A DNA stretch of 64,000 nt from Muscardinus avellanarius (GCA_963383645.1 OY726572.1:22933792-22997791); one strand, 5' to 3'. Counted from the stretch's first letter, positions 42,778 through 54,242 are shown. Program-made: numbers and translations. Notes: generated from the sequence alone by a model not told the origin.

Positions 42778-43756
42778 GTGAGCCCCCGAGCCTGGGCTGC
42801 TGGCTCGCAGTGGGAGGTGGTAGGGAATGGGGAGCCGGGGATGAGGTGTTGGTAGGTTTGTTCCCTGGGACTTCTGAATCAGCATTTGGGACTAATTCTC
42901 AGGTCACTTCCCATGATGAGTTCCTACTCCTGCAGGTAGTAGGAGGGGCTACAGTGCAGGTGGGATGGGACACAGATACCACGCTGACACTCCACACACA
43001 TTCTTTTGGAAATGCCTCCTCTTGTCCTGATCACTGGTGCCGCCGGGTCTGGGACTGGTGAGTTGGTTTTGCCCAGGTGGTGCCTATACTCCAGACTACA
43101 GCCCAGAGGCAAGCCAGGGCGCCCAGAGAGGTGCATCTGGTTGGCAGAAGAGATCCCAGCAGAGCATAGAGGGCTCTGTGAAAGTCCTCATCCTCATTGA
43201 GCTTCCAGTAGCAAGCCACACAAAGCACAAGGCTAACATGACCGTTGGCGTTGAAGAAGGAAGCTGTACCTGAAGTTGCGTGGCGCTTCCTGCACTCTAG
43301 AAACGGCAGCATTCCTGAGCAGCTCCTGGCACAAGAGCTCGGCCCTTGAAGCGAGCGTGCTGCGTGGCCTTGTAGATTTTTTTCCCCAATTACTTCCAAT
43401 AAGCACAAATCAGATCTTACATCTCACTAAACTTTATGCATGGAAAGTGGCAGGCACTGGTTGTGCTGTTCCATACAAAATGGCTGAACTTCCCATCTAA
43501 ACCTCAGAACAAAACATATCCTAACCAACCACTTCCAGAGCCAGCCTGCTCCCAGGTGTCTCTGGTGTTACCCAGTGGCCTTTGAGAGATAGTGAGAGCT
43601 CATCACGAGTCCCGGAGCACGAGGCAAGAGGGAGCATCCCACTAGCAAGCAATCATGCTCCCATGTGATGGATGGGCCATTCTGGCGAGGAGCCGTCGGC
43701 CAGGCGGCTCTGGCTGGCTCTGTTCCCAGATGGCACCCCTCTGCTCCCTTCCCCAG
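42778..43756 (+). other. PLB1: PLB1 intron 12
   Basis: 979 bp with no recognised repeat. A 125-codon minus-strand frame at 43031-43408 is noted under the rejected items. Confidence 0.85.
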
Positions 43757-43855
43757 GAAGCCTGGGAAAGCCTCCTGGCCTCCAGCAGTTTCAATGGGAA
43801 GGAGTCCTTCACTGTGGTCTTCCAGCCTTTCTTCTATGAGATGTTACGACCCCAG
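43757..43855 (+). CDS. PLB1: PLB1 coding exon 13
   Basis: Acceptor CCCCAG ends at 43756 and donor GTGAGT starts at 43856. Encodes residues 257-289. [16 protein letters not shown] is followed by [12 protein letters not shown] and MLRPQ. The SFTVVxQPFF strand is a signature of all PLB1 repeats and closes the catalytic core. In active repeats the D-x-x-H block follows shortly. Confidence 0.97.
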
Positions 43856-44820
43856 GTGAGTGGGCTCTGTGAGACAAGTGGGTGCAGATGGGGGGGACAG
43901 TCTGGGCCCCCCATCTGCTCCCACGTCCCTCTCTTGCCCTCGCCCCATCCCCTCAGAAGCTTTAGTTACAGAACCCAGGGCAGTGAGTGCTGAAAAACCC
44001 TTTTATACTATTGAATGCCCTTTCCACAAGGGGTTGTTGCATTGCCCCATGAAGGGGAAGAGCCGGGACTCAGAGGGCTCCGCTTCCACTCCTGGATCTG
44101 GAATGAGCCAGCCTGTGGCCTTGGGCAATGGCTTGACGTCTCTGTGCCTTGGTTCTGCGTCTATGCTGTTATTAATATTCCTTCCCTCTAGGGTGGGTGC
44201 CAGGCTCACCTTGAGCAAATAGGTGGGAAGAGCTCCGAGCAGTGCAGATTTGGGGAGTCTTCGCAGCTGTGATTACTAGGATGAGCACCAGCTCTCGCTC
44301 CTCCCTCTGCACACTCACATGTCCCCAAGAGAGGAGCATTTGCCGTCTCTGGGCCTGAAGCCACCCAGATCATGCAGCCCTGGGGGTGGGTCCACAGCTG
44401 AACAGGGTCTCTGCAGCCTCGGAGGCTTCCGGGTTGACTGGGACACACCTGCCTGCAACTCCCCAGTTCATACCCGTGAGGATCATTGTGCCACGTTCAA
44501 GATCTACCAATGTTTAATATAATGGCTTAAGAGGAGAAGGAGGAAAGGAGGGCATCCCCCCATCCTGCTCAGCCCACACCTGAATGGCTTCCCTGTCATG
44601 GCTCCTTCTGCTGTGGAGTTGGTTATGGAGAACCTGTGATAACATGGAGCAACCAGATGCTTGCCCTGCTCCTGCTGGCCCTGGCATCTGAGCCCAGGCC
44701 CCAGGCAGCATTCCTATAATCCTGTAGATGGGGAGGGCCTATGGGACAGAGCTGGATGGACATCAGTGTGTAGAAGCATCGTGTTCTTGGGAGCTCCTTT
44801 CTCTCCTGGTTCTCTTCCAG
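43856..44820 (+). other. PLB1: PLB1 intron 13
   Basis: 965 bp. A reverse MIR lies at about 44075-44200. Otherwise unassigned. Confidence 0.88.
44075..44200 (-). repeat. MIR element, reverse
   Basis: CCACTCCTGGATCTGGAATG, TGTGGCCTTGGGCAATGGCT and CTGTGCCTTGGTTCTGCGTC in reverse MIR order. Confidence 0.72.
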
Positions 44821-44877
44821 GAGGGGCCCCTGCTCCAGGATCCCACCACCCTGGCCGTGAGCCTCTGGAACAGCATG
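44821..44877 (+). CDS. PLB1: PLB1 coding exon 14: block V region, D-x-x-H absent
   Basis: Acceptor CTTCCAG ends at 44820 and donor GTGAGT starts at 44878. Encodes residues 290-308, EGPLLQDPTTLAVSLWNSM. The SLWNSM/ALWNNM helix is conserved among repeats. The preceding Asp-x-x-His pair that supplies catalytic Asp and His in repeats 2-4 (PDCFHF or similar) is absent. Confidence 0.95.
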
Positions 44878-45234
44878 GTGAGTAGGCGGAACCGGGGGGG
44901 GGCACCAGCCTGGGGGTGGCTTACAGGAGGGGCAGGGTCACCACCACCTAGAGCCTCCTCTGCCTGCTGCACACAGGGGACTGCAGGCTATGAGGAAGTT
45001 TCTCATACCTGGCACAGGTCCAGCTCTTCCCCAGGAATTTGACCTTCTGTCCCATAGCTTGGCCAACCCCCACCAGGGACAGGTGCTCAGGGGATACCTG
45101 TCTCCCTCTCCCAGGAGGCTGAGCCATTTCCCCAGAGTGCACGGAAGACATGCTTTGAGTGGGGTTCTGGGCATGGGGACCCCCTTGCCATTCCTGTCTA
45201 GTGGGTGGCATCATGCAGGGTTAGGGATTGGGGT

Positions 45235-45625
45235 AAGCAGGTGTGGTGGCACATGCCTGTAATTTCAGTACTTGGGAGGCTAAGGCAGGAGGAGCACAGG
45301 TTCTAGGCCAGCGTCAGCAACTTAATGAGGCCCTCAAAAACTTAATGAGACCCTGTTTCAAATTTTTTTTTTTTGGTGGTACTGGGGTTCTTGGAAGCCC
45401 TTTTAAATTAGGGCTACACTCCCAGACCTATTTTATACTTTTATTTGGAAACAGGGTCTCTTAAAGCCAGAGAGGCTGGCTTCAAACCTGCGTGATCCTC
45501 CTGTCTCAGCCTCCCAAGCGCGGGGATTACAAGCGTGCGCCACCACGCCCGGCTGTTTCAAATTTTTAAAAAGGCTGGGGTGTAGCTAAGTGGTAGAATG
45601 CTTCAGAATTCAAATCTCAGTAGCA
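45235..45625 (+). mobile_element. Older B1-dID SINE split by a younger minus-strand copy
   Basis: The B1 half (45235-45367) and ID half (45568-45625) of a + strand element flank a complete young minus-strand SINE. The target duplication TGTTTCAAATTTTT (45354-45367 and 45554-45567) is perfect. Confidence 0.95.
45368..45553 (-). mobile_element. Young-subfamily B1-dID SINE, minus strand
   Basis: GGGGTTCTTGGAAGCCC, young-type middle (CTTAAAGCCAGAGAGGCTGG), end ACCACGCCCGGC. It sits in the linker of the older SINE in opposite orientation, giving an inverted SINE pair within 400 bp. Confidence 0.95.
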
Positions 45626-45632
45626 GTATATT

Positions 45633-45668
45633 AGTAGTAATGGTAGTAGTAGTAGTAGTAGTAGTAGT

Positions 45669-45700
<32 letters not shown>

Positions 45701-45703
45701 CAA
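45633..45703. repeat. (TAG)n/(CAG)n compound trinucleotide run
   Basis: About ten TAG units pass into about nine CAG units, at the 3' end of the older SINE, so probably grown from its tail. Intronic here, not coding. Confidence 0.95.
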
Positions 45704-47054
45704 TAGGTTGTAGTAACAACAGCAATAAGGCCTCTGGGTAGTGCCAGCACAGACCTCAGTGTGGAGAAGACCTGGGTTCATTTCTTAATCCCAGCCCTCA
45801 CAACTCTGTGGACTCGGATCTCAGCTCCTTTCTGCAAAGCCCCTGACCCACGCATCCAGTGCGCAGCCATATTAAGGACTCACACGTGCCGGCTTTGTGA
45901 TGTCACCGTGCCGGGCTTCCCCAAGGGCTTCGGGCTAGCTAGTGGATGGACTGCAGCAGCAAAGCCTGGAGCCTGTCCAGGGCACCAGACAGAGACCTCT
46001 TTTTGCCATTTATATTATTCCTGATCCAAGCTGCCCTATTTTTAGAATTCCAGCGACAGAAAAGGATTAGAACCTTTCTTCCATCTCTGCAACTGCTGCC
46101 CTGTGCTGAGTATCCGAGCAGCTGTGCCTTGGCACACATTAGGACAGAGCGGGAATGGGAGGGGGATGGCCTCCCACGCCTGTGGACGGAAGCACCCCGC
46201 CCTACAGAGGGGACATTGGACTTCTTAGAATAGGGATGTTTGTCGGTGGACCCATTCCCTCGGTTGGATATTCTCTAAGCAAACCATTTGTTGCTGATCT
46301 CCCATGAGGGCAAAGAAAGGAACCGGACCCCTAAAGTGGGGGCTGCTCCTCCACGTCCTCTCCAGCTCAGCCATGACTCCGTCCTCTCTTCCTGTACCAC
46401 CTTTCTCCCAGACAACACATGGACAGGCACCTTCAGCATGCCCCGCCCTGTGCGGGGGTAAGGGGGGCAGGAGGATACAAGAGGCACCAAGTGAAGCCTC
46501 CATCCCCATGGAGCTTCAGGGGTGGCTGGGAAGGGCAGGTAACCCAAGGAACAGGGTAGATAGGAACTCAGCCAGAGTGGATGTGCCAGACTGCACCCAC
46601 AGGCAATCTGGACCACAGGGCCAGGGGAGACCTTGAGATAAGATCAGAGGTGGCTTTGAGGGTGCTGGAGGAGTCTTGGAAGGCATTTCTGGCAAGAGGA
46701 CCTTTGTGAGCAGGGGGCTTGGAGAGGAGAAGATCCGTGTAGCAGGCAGACCAGGAAGGACCAGCCAGAGAGGGAGCATGGGCGATGGGGCCCAGAGAGC
46801 AGGTGCAGCCTGGGGTGCCAGAGGAGCAGCTGGAGGGCAGAGGGCGGCTGCTGGCTCTTTCACTTCCTCCTTTTTATCTTACTATGGGTGGTCCTGGTAT
46901 TGGTGGCAGCGGCGATAATAACCATCTTCACTGGGCTGCTAGGGATGTCCCCTTGCGTATAACCAGACATGCTGCACGCCCAGTTTCTTCTGACCCACTT
47001 GAGGGTCAGGAAGAGGAGCAGGCACACAAAGGAGAATAGGTCTAACCCTCAAGG

Positions 47055-47460
47055 AAGGCATGGTGGCACATGCTTGTCATCCCAGTATGCCTGAGACAGG
47101 AAGACTGCAGGTTCAAGACCAATCGCAGCAACTTAGTGAAGCCCTGTTTAAAAAAAAATAGCCAGGCATGGTGGTGCATGCTTGTAATCCCAGCATTTGT
47201 GAGGCTGAAACAGGAGGATCGCGATTCGTGGACAGCATCAGCTACTTAGTGAGGCACTTTGCAACTCAGTGAGACCCTGTTTCAAAATAAAGAATAAAAT
47301 ATAGGGCTGGGGGTGTAGCTTGGAGGTAGAATGCCCCTGGGTTACATCCCCAGTACCACCAAAAAATAAATAAATAAAATAAGAATTAAAAAATAAAATA
47401 GGACTGGAACTGTAGCTTGGAGGTAGAATACTCCTGAGTTCAACCCCTAGTACCAAAAGG
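47055..47460 (+). mobile_element. B1-dID SINE split by another same-strand copy
   Basis: The first element's B1 half (47055-47160) resumes with its ID half at 47400-47460. The second, complete, copy (47161-47384) lies in its A-rich linker. Both are of the older subfamily. Confidence 0.88.
47161..47384 (+). mobile_element. B1-dID SINE, older subfamily, inserted copy
   Basis: Complete copy from GCCAGGCATGGTGG to GGTTACATCCCCAGTACC with a (TAAA)n tail. Confidence 0.92.
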
Positions 47461-47699
47461 AGAGAAAGTCTCACCCTCCAAGGCCAAAGGCCTGGGGCTT
47501 AGTGTCAGCGGGACTTGCAGGAGGAGGAGGCAGGGGCTTTCCTGGGCAGGCAGCTGTCCCTGTCCCTCTAGAACCAGCCAAAGGAGCACAGTCCACAGCT
47601 TCCCAGGAGGGGCTCTTTCTATCCAGAGCCCCTGCAGACTGAACTGAGTTCTCAGGAACATGACGGGTCAGGGTGAAGGTCTCTGGGCAAGGAGCCAGG

Positions 47700-47800
47700 A
47701 AGCCCTGGTTCTGCTCCCGGCCCCCCTTTGGTGGCATGGTGAGGCAAATCCTGTGGTCTTGCTGGGCCTCCATTTTTTCCACCTGCTGAAAGGGGTCCTC
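47700..47800 (-). repeat. MIR remnant, reverse
   Basis: GGTTCTGCTCCCGG and GGGCCTCCATTTTTTCCACC follow the reverse MIR core. Diverged. Confidence 0.5.
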
Positions 47801-48149
47801 AGAGGACCTCAAAGGGCCTTTGAGAACAGGGGAGCCTTGCAGCTTCTTCTTGCCTTCCTGTCTACTCATCGTGCCCCCCTAGGGTGGTGGAGGGCAGGAG
47901 TCTCTGCCCCACCTCCTTGATTTTTGCCAGAGCCACTATGGTCAGAGTCAGGAGTGTGTGCCCATTCTGTGCCCACCTTTGCAGACATTCAGCCTGGGCA
48001 ACAGCCCCCTCCTGGGTGGGGAGCTGAGAGGGGCCCCCTTTCCAATGATCACAGGGGCCTAGGTCTACCACTCCTGTCCTGACCACACGCAGGACACACC
48101 TGCAGGAGGAGGGTTCCCTGCTCAGCGTCCCACAGAGCCATGTGTGGCT

Positions 48150-48255
48150 GTGCCCATGCTGGGTATTCTTGGTGCTTGGGAGGCTGAGACAGGAGGATTT
48201 CGGGTTTGAGACAAGCCTCATCAACTTAGTGCGACTCTCAGCAACCTAGCAAGTC
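48150..48255 (+). mobile_element. B1 half fragment
   Basis: GGTGCTTGGGAGGCTGAGAC to CAGCAACCTAGCAAG, without an ID half. Confidence 0.75.
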
Positions 48256-48946
48256 TCCTGGATCCTTTCAGTATCCACCCTCCTTGATCTACCTCTGGAC
48301 TGGTGTGGTGGGCTTTGAAGGCCAAGGAAGGAAAGGGGTGTGACCAGATGTCACCAGCTCTGTCTGCAACACAATGGAACTGTCCCAGCTGCATGAGCCC
48401 CAACCCAGCCCTAGTGCCGGTACAGAGTCGAGGAGGACTTTGTGGTTGGGGACATAACTCACCCCTAGGACCTTCTGCCATCCCCTCTGTAATTTCTGGT
48501 TGCACAATGGTGATGTTGGAGAGACCCACCCTTAGGGAACTTTCAGCCATCCCGTGGCCTTGGGCTAAGCCCTCTGGGAGGTGCTAGAGCCACAGGGCAG
48601 GATAGGGAAACCAGGAGCTGCTCAAGGGGAATAAGAGTGCACCCCCCTCCTGCCCACACTCTCGCTCATTTCACCATGCCAGAGAAGCAGAGCCAGCGGA
48701 GGAGATGTAAGCAATTAAAAGGCCAGAAAGTGGAGTAAGCGCAGACCTGCTGGCTGCTCCTGGGGGGTGGGGTGGGGGGACTAGTCTACATGCATTTGTG
48801 TGCAGTTGGGGGCAGAGGCAGGAGAAAGAAGAGTACCTTAAAATAGATTATTTGCCATCCTTTCTGAGTGTAGAGGGTCAGAGCAGTTTAAACAAGACGA
48901 GTAGGAGCAAGAAGGATGAATATGATTAACATAGTGACATTTAGGG

Positions 48947-49157
48947 CTGGGCGTGGTGGCACACGCTTGTAAAACCCAGTACTTGGGAGGCTGAGACAGG
49001 AGGATCCAGGTTCTCGGCCAGCCTCAGCTACTTAGAGAGGCCCTCCACAACTTAGTGAGACTCTGTATCAGAATAAAGAATAGGGCTGGGGGTGTAGCTT
49101 GGAGGTAGCATGTCCCTGGGTTCAATCCCCAGTACCAAAAAAAGGAAAAAAAATTGA
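48947..49157 (+). mobile_element. B1-dID SINE, older subfamily
   Basis: Flanked by GACATTTAGGG (48936-48946 and 49158-49168). Right end GGGTTCAATCCCCAGTACC. Confidence 0.94.
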
Positions 49158-49808
49158 GACATTTAGGGCAAGGTGATTGATAGAAACAAATTCATTGGGA
49201 AAAGCTATGCATTTTCCTTCTTTGAGGTTTTTTAAAAATCCTGTAGAGGTGGCTCTCTCAAGGTTCCAGCTGGATTCCCTATTGCTTACATTCTTTAAAG
49301 AGTGTGGGAAAGAAGAAAGAAAGACAGATGGACACCTGGCCATCAACCAGCCCACTGAGCAAGCCCTTCGCCAGCAGCCCTGAATGTGCTGGCGGCCCCT
49401 CCACCTCCCATTCCTCCAAGCAGCCACCATCAGAATAAAACTGAAAGTTAAGCGGGGAGCCCCTCCCTCCCCCAGCCCCAGAGCGAAAGGGCTATGCCTT
49501 TTCCAAATGTGCTATGAATTATACTCCCTTATCTGACTTTCCTTCCATTTGGTTGAATCCAGTCCCAGGTTGGGTAAAGTTCCTTCTTGGCTCCTAGTTT
49601 TCAAGGGCACAGATACTGGATAAGATATTGCGAAGGATCTGAGCCAGCAGGGCGCCTCAGCATGTAGACTCCTGAGAACTCTTCTGGAATCCTCAGAAGG
49701 GGACATGAGGACAGGGCTGTAATTCTTCAACTGCCTGCATGTTTGTTTTTTTAATGCTTTCATCTAAATTTATAGTCTGCTGGTTCCCCCTGCTGCTACG
49801 TACTCCTT

Positions 49809-50013
49809 TGGGGGAGAGGATGAGGTGGGGCTCTAAGGAAAGTTCAGAGCTTCACACATGCTAGACAAGTGCTTCAGTACTGAGCTGTGCCCCAGCCCTT
49901 TTTATTTTTTATTTTGAGACAGGGTCCCGCTAAGATGTCCAGGCTGGTCTTGAACTTGGGATCCTTCTGTCTCAGCCTCCCAAGTAGCTGGGATTACAGG
50001 CACGCGCCACTCC
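49809..50013 (-). mobile_element. B1 joined to a full-length ID, minus strand
   Basis: The reversed ID part keeps the internal CATGCTAGACAAGTGCTTC segment that the other B1-dID copies have lost. The B1 half follows (AGACAGGGTCCCGCTAAGAT). This is either a progenitor-like B1+ID dimer or a chance neighbour pair. Confidence 0.72.
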
Positions 50014-50656
50014 CATACAGTTTAGACCGTATGCTTTTTGTCTATGTTGTTGGGTAGCACTCATGGTGATCATTCAAGCAGCTGCCTGTTTCAGAGTAGG
50101 TACCATACCACTCATTCCAGAATTGCTAGACATCTTGGTTGTTTGTAAGTGTGGAGACCGAGCTGCGGTCTGTATTTCTGCATCCCTGTTGAAGATGTGA
50201 GACTTGCTTGTCATGGGCCCCATAACCTGTTTTCTTGCAGCTATGTAGCCGAGGGTTTTGATCCCTATGGGCCTGCGTTTGCATACACAGAGGCTATGAG
50301 CCTGGGAATGAAGGTGCGGGACTAGGGAAAGGACATGTGCTTTACATAACGCCATGGATTTGCCCTTCCTGTGTCTGTACCTGCTCTCCTCTAAGGGGAG
50401 ATTTAATCAACAAGCCAACCATGAGTTGGGCAGAAGGAGGAAGACAAGAAGTCCAGCTGGATAACTGGTCCCAGGTGACTGAGAGCTGTGTGACCTACTG
50501 CAAGAAGTCTGGTTGGATGCAGGACACTGGTGTCTTTGTCTACCCTGGCTAGCTGGGCCCCACCTCGACCTCTTTGTACCCAGTTTCTCCTCCTAGACTG
50601 TCAGCAGGGATGGACCAGGAAGTCCCTTCAATGTCAGAAATCTGATTCTTTTCACA

Positions 50657-50825
50657 CAGCGGTTCTCACTTGAGCGTGCTTTGGAACTCCCAGGTGGGTT
50701 TGTTACAACATGGATGGCTGTGCCCAGCCTTGGGTTTGTGACTTAGGAGGCCTGCAGCAGCGGCTGGAAATCTGTATTTCTCACAAATGCCTAGGTGGCA
50801 CTGATGCTGCCGGCCAGGAGTCAAA
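50657..50825 (-). mobile_element. MER5-like hAT-Charlie relic
   Basis: CGGTTCTCACTTGAGCGTGC at one side and GTATTTCTCACAAATGCC, TGGCACTGATGCTGCCGG at the other follow the MER5A/B consensus in reverse. Confidence 0.7.
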
Positions 50826-50925
50826 CATAGGGAAATATTGGTCCAAGGAGTCTTTCCCAGCGGCAGCTTGAAGGGCTGCTACCTGTGCACGGCTTTCCTG
50901 TTCTAAAGGTCACTTTATTTCCTAG

Positions 50926-50997
50926 CTGAAGCCAGCGGGACAGAAAGATGAGCCATTCGGTGCAACAGAGAGGCAGCCAGTGAAATGTCCCTCTCAG
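50926..50997 (+). CDS. PLB1: PLB1 coding exon 15
   Basis: Acceptor TTCCTAG ends at 50925 and donor GTAGGA starts at 50998. Encodes residues 309-332: LKPAGQKDEPFGATERQPV, then KCPSQ. L/M-x-P-x-G-x-K closes each repeat, and KCPSQ begins the inter-repeat linker. Confidence 0.94.
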
Positions 50998-52063
50998 GTA
51001 GGAGACTGGGCAGGCGAGGGGACCATGTCTTTGCTGGGCAGTGGGGTCCTTCCTGACTGAACTATTAGGCCACTGGGAGTCTTGAGTCTGTTCTCCCACG
51101 TCGGGGCACAGCTGTGCACATGCAGGGGTCCTAAGGTTTATACCTGCAGATCACGAGAGCAGTTGTAGCAAAAGCGAGGCCTTTGGCACAAGACAGAAGC
51201 CACGGCTCACCTGACCATGAACCATGGTGCCAGTCACCTCCCCGGGCCCCTGGCCCTCATACCATTTTTAGCCTTTCCTCCACCTTGGGGCAGAGAAGGA
51301 GGCAGGGATGATGAGTATCTATATAATTCTGAAGGTGAGTCATTAGAGTTGCGTCTTAATCATGTCTCCAATATGTAGTAGGTATAGAACGCATGTTGCC
51401 CAATAAATAGATGAGAAAAATGACCAAACATAAAAGAATGAGATGATTTCTATCATTTTAATGCTAGTCCAAGATTTTGCTTTCTTGGTGAATTTACAAG
51501 TGTCTTGTTACTGGACGGTGTGAAGTATTTAATTCACCTTTTGTCTCTCTTCACTTTGGCTGCCAAGAACCTTAAAATTAAGTTCTCTTCTCATTGAGAT
51601 ATGCGTGTTTGGCTCAGTAGCACAGACTTTCCAGGTAGAGAGAACCAGAGATGCTGGCTTAGAAATGGGACATTGTAAGGATTCAGGAAGCTCCTCCAGA
51701 GAATGAATGGTCAGCAGAGGGAAGAAGGGCCAGAGAAGGGTTTGGTCATCATTGAAAGGTTGCAAATGAGCCGAGTATGGTGGTGCATGCCTATAATCCC
51801 AATACTTGGGAGACTGAGACAGGAGGATCACAGGTTTTAATCCAGCCCTCAGCAATTTAGCAAAACCCTGTTTCAAAATAAAATAGAACTGGGAGTGTAT
51901 CTCAGAGATAGAATGCCCCTGGGTTCCATCCCCAGTACCCCCCACCAAATAAAAGGATGGTAATGTTCCAAATTGTCCAAAGGTATGGGTACATGATAAG
52001 CCCTGATTATTAAGGGATACAGATTTCTCCATCATGGTTATAATACATTATGTTTCTCTGCAG
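50998..52063 (+). other. PLB1: PLB1 intron 15
   Basis: 1.07 kb with one SINE (51769-51945). The rest is unassigned. Confidence 0.9.
51769..51945 (+). mobile_element. B1-dID SINE, older subfamily
   Basis: Short linker. Right end GGGTTCCATCCCCAGTACC, then a CCCCCACC stretch and weak A tail. Confidence 0.88.
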
Positions 52064-52138
52064 GAGCGCCCTTATCTGTTCACCTACAATAATAGCAATT
52101 ACTGGACCACGGTGCTAATTCCCCAAGGGAAGCTAGAG
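52064..52138 (+). CDS. PLB1: PLB1 coding exon 16
   Basis: Acceptor CTCTGCAG ends at 52063 and donor GTAAGG starts at 52139. Encodes residues 333-357. ERPYLFTYNNSNYWTT is the inter-repeat linker (SPYLFxYxNSNY in the human protein, as recalled). N341-N-S343 is an N-glycosylation sequon. The exon ends QGKLE in phase 0. Confidence 0.95.
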
Positions 52139-52889
52139 GTAAGGAAAGGCCTTCTGTGACTGACAGACAAGCAGATGACCCAGGGCCATGCCCCCTGCTG
52201 TCTTTGGAACCTTCCACATGGTTCTTTGGACCTGGGAACTTTGTTAGCCTTTGGGCACACAGAGAGCTGCAAAGTGCTGGAGGCTGTGACAGGCATCTGA
52301 AATTCAGTCCAGGCAGACTGGGGGAGGATGGTGAGTCAAGTGCTAGGCAGTTTTTTGGGTGCCTGGAAGTAGATCTCACTATTATAGCAACTGACTCCTG
52401 GAGCATCCCGGGCGTCGATGTTGCTGGGTACTGCAAGCTCCTGTCTCTTAACGATGCAGAACAGGAGTCCTCAATCTGTTGAGAACATTAGGAAAGAGTA
52501 GAGAAATGCAGTAAAGTCTGGAACCAGACCGTGTGGAGACCTACAGGCCTGAGAAGTCAGTACATGCCCACAGCATCCGCCATATTCCTATCTCACTCCT
52601 GGCTTATCTCAGGTGTCTCTTTCTGATACCTCCTGTGAAGATTAGATAGGGCTCTCTGGACAGACGTGGGTTGAGTTGAATTTGGCCCCGATTCTTGCCT
52701 CCCTATTTTATGAATGAGGGTGACATTTACTCTAAGTGATGGAGGCTAAGTTGGTGGCCTGGATCGCCACCCTGAGTGTGAAAGACTTTTAACTGGTCCC
52801 ACGCTCTCTGATATCATAGCAGTGACGTTGCATCTAAGAGACAGTGTCCCACGGGGCGGTCAGATAACTGGCTGTGGGTTCCAACCCGA

Positions 52890-53055
52890 ACTCTTCCAGG
52901 TACTGGCTCTGTGTCAGTGAGCAAGGTCACCAATCTCTCCATGTCTTGGTTTTTAAATCTGGGAAATAGTGATGGCAATGTCTGCCTGTATACTGTAGTG
53001 AAATGGTAGTAAGTTAATAAATGTAAAGCACTTAAAATAGGATCTGGCATACCAC
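52890..53055 (-). repeat. MIR element, reverse
   Basis: GTACTGGCTCTGTGTCAGTG, TGGTTTTTAAATCTGGGAAAT and AATAAATGTAAAGCACTTAAA in reverse MIR order. Confidence 0.82.
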
Positions 53056-53344
53056 GAGTCCTATGTAAGTGTGGCAATTGTTACCATCTGAGAAGAGGGA
53101 GTAATGTATTTCTTCAGGATACAGTTATTAAACACCTGCTGTGTACCCCTGGAATGAAGTGCAGTGAGGGCGGGGCCTCAAGGCCAGAGCCCACTATTGA
53201 ATGAATAAATAGGCAGAGAGAGAGGTTCCAGGCCCGGGAGAGAAAAGTCTAAATAAAAGGCACGTCCCATGGAACTCGGTCAGGTAGAGAAACAGAGAAC
53301 CAACCAGCAGCTATATAACACAACGTAATAAATACTCTAATTAA

Positions 53345-53700
53345 AGGTTTTGTGGGTATTCTGGGAACACAGAGGATGAGAAAGTAACTCAGACGGGAGG
53401 TTGAGAAGGCTTTCCTAAGGGTGACCTCTGCCTTGACAGCTAAGGTTGACCCAGGAAGAGGTCAATCTTAGGGGGAGGGGCGAATGCCTGGCAAAGGCCC
53501 AGGGGTGCAGGAGCACGGAGACTTGGTCAAGGCTCCCGACTGAGATGTCAGGAGGCCTCCGGGGCCATGAGAGTGAGAAGGGACTCTGTACTGAAGTTAA
53601 TACCGAGCCGTAATTTATCTGTTCAACCAACAATTACTTGCTGAGCATCTGCTGGATCAGGCGCTGTTCTAGGTTCTGAGGACACCATAAACTACCCAAA
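53345..53700 (-). repeat. L2-like remnant
   Basis: AAAGGCCCAGGGGTGCAGGA and ACAATTACTTGCTGAGCATCT fit reverse L2 3' sequence. The following SINE truncates it. Confidence 0.6.
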
Positions 53701-53707
53701 CAAGAAT

Positions 53708-53890
53708 CCCAAGCATAGTGCCACATGCTTGTAATCCCAGTACTGGGGAGGCCAAGACGGGAGCAGCGCAGGTTCCAGACCAGCCTCAAAAACTTAGTGA
53801 GACCCTGTTTCAACATAAAAAATAAAACTAAGCTGCGAGTGTAGCTCAGAGGTGGAATGCCACTGGGGTCAATTCTTAGCACCCCCTCCC
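53708..53890 (+). mobile_element. B1-dID SINE, older and diverged
   Basis: AAGCATAGTGCCACATGCTTG left end, right end GGGGTCAATTCTTAGCACC. Confidence 0.87.
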
Positions 53891-54242
53891 CAAACCCTGG
53901 CTTCACTAAGAACTTGGGCAGGGGAACACCACAGTCATGTGGAGTTAGACCACTGGGAATGGGCTCGGAAGGCGCGGGGCAAATCCATAGGACCACAGAT
54001 GGTGAAGGCCGCAGTGTCCAGGCTGAATGGGAGCGCAGGAGAGGTGCGGACAATCTTGTGGTGCTTGTGAAGGGCATTGCAGACAATGGGCTATGAAAGC
54101 TGAAGGGCGGGGGTGGGGGAATCCTAAAGGCTACCAAGCGTTTTACTTAAGTGACATTTCTCCAAATAGAGGCCCACTTTCAGCCCAGTTTCCAACATCC
54201 TAAGACCCATTTCTCCTTATTTCTTTGTGTGTCCCCTTTCAG

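Larger units (their letters stand above)
44878..50925 (+). other. PLB1: PLB1 intron 14 (6.0 kb)
   Basis: Contains two nested SINE pairs, a trinucleotide run, other SINE fragments, a reverse MIR and a hAT relic. Unassigned stretches are 45704-47050, 48256-48935, 49169-49808 and 50015-50656. Confidence 0.88.
52139..54242 (+). other. PLB1: PLB1 intron 16
   Basis: 2.1 kb. Contains a reverse MIR (52890-53055), L2-like remnants (about 53110-53690) and a SINE (53708-53890). Confidence 0.88.

Noticed and set aside
43031..43408. 125-codon minus-strand frame in intron 12 with Cys-rich hydrophobic stretches
   Set aside because: It looked briefly like a retrocopied membrane protein, but no family was recognised and the + strand frames over it are equally open.
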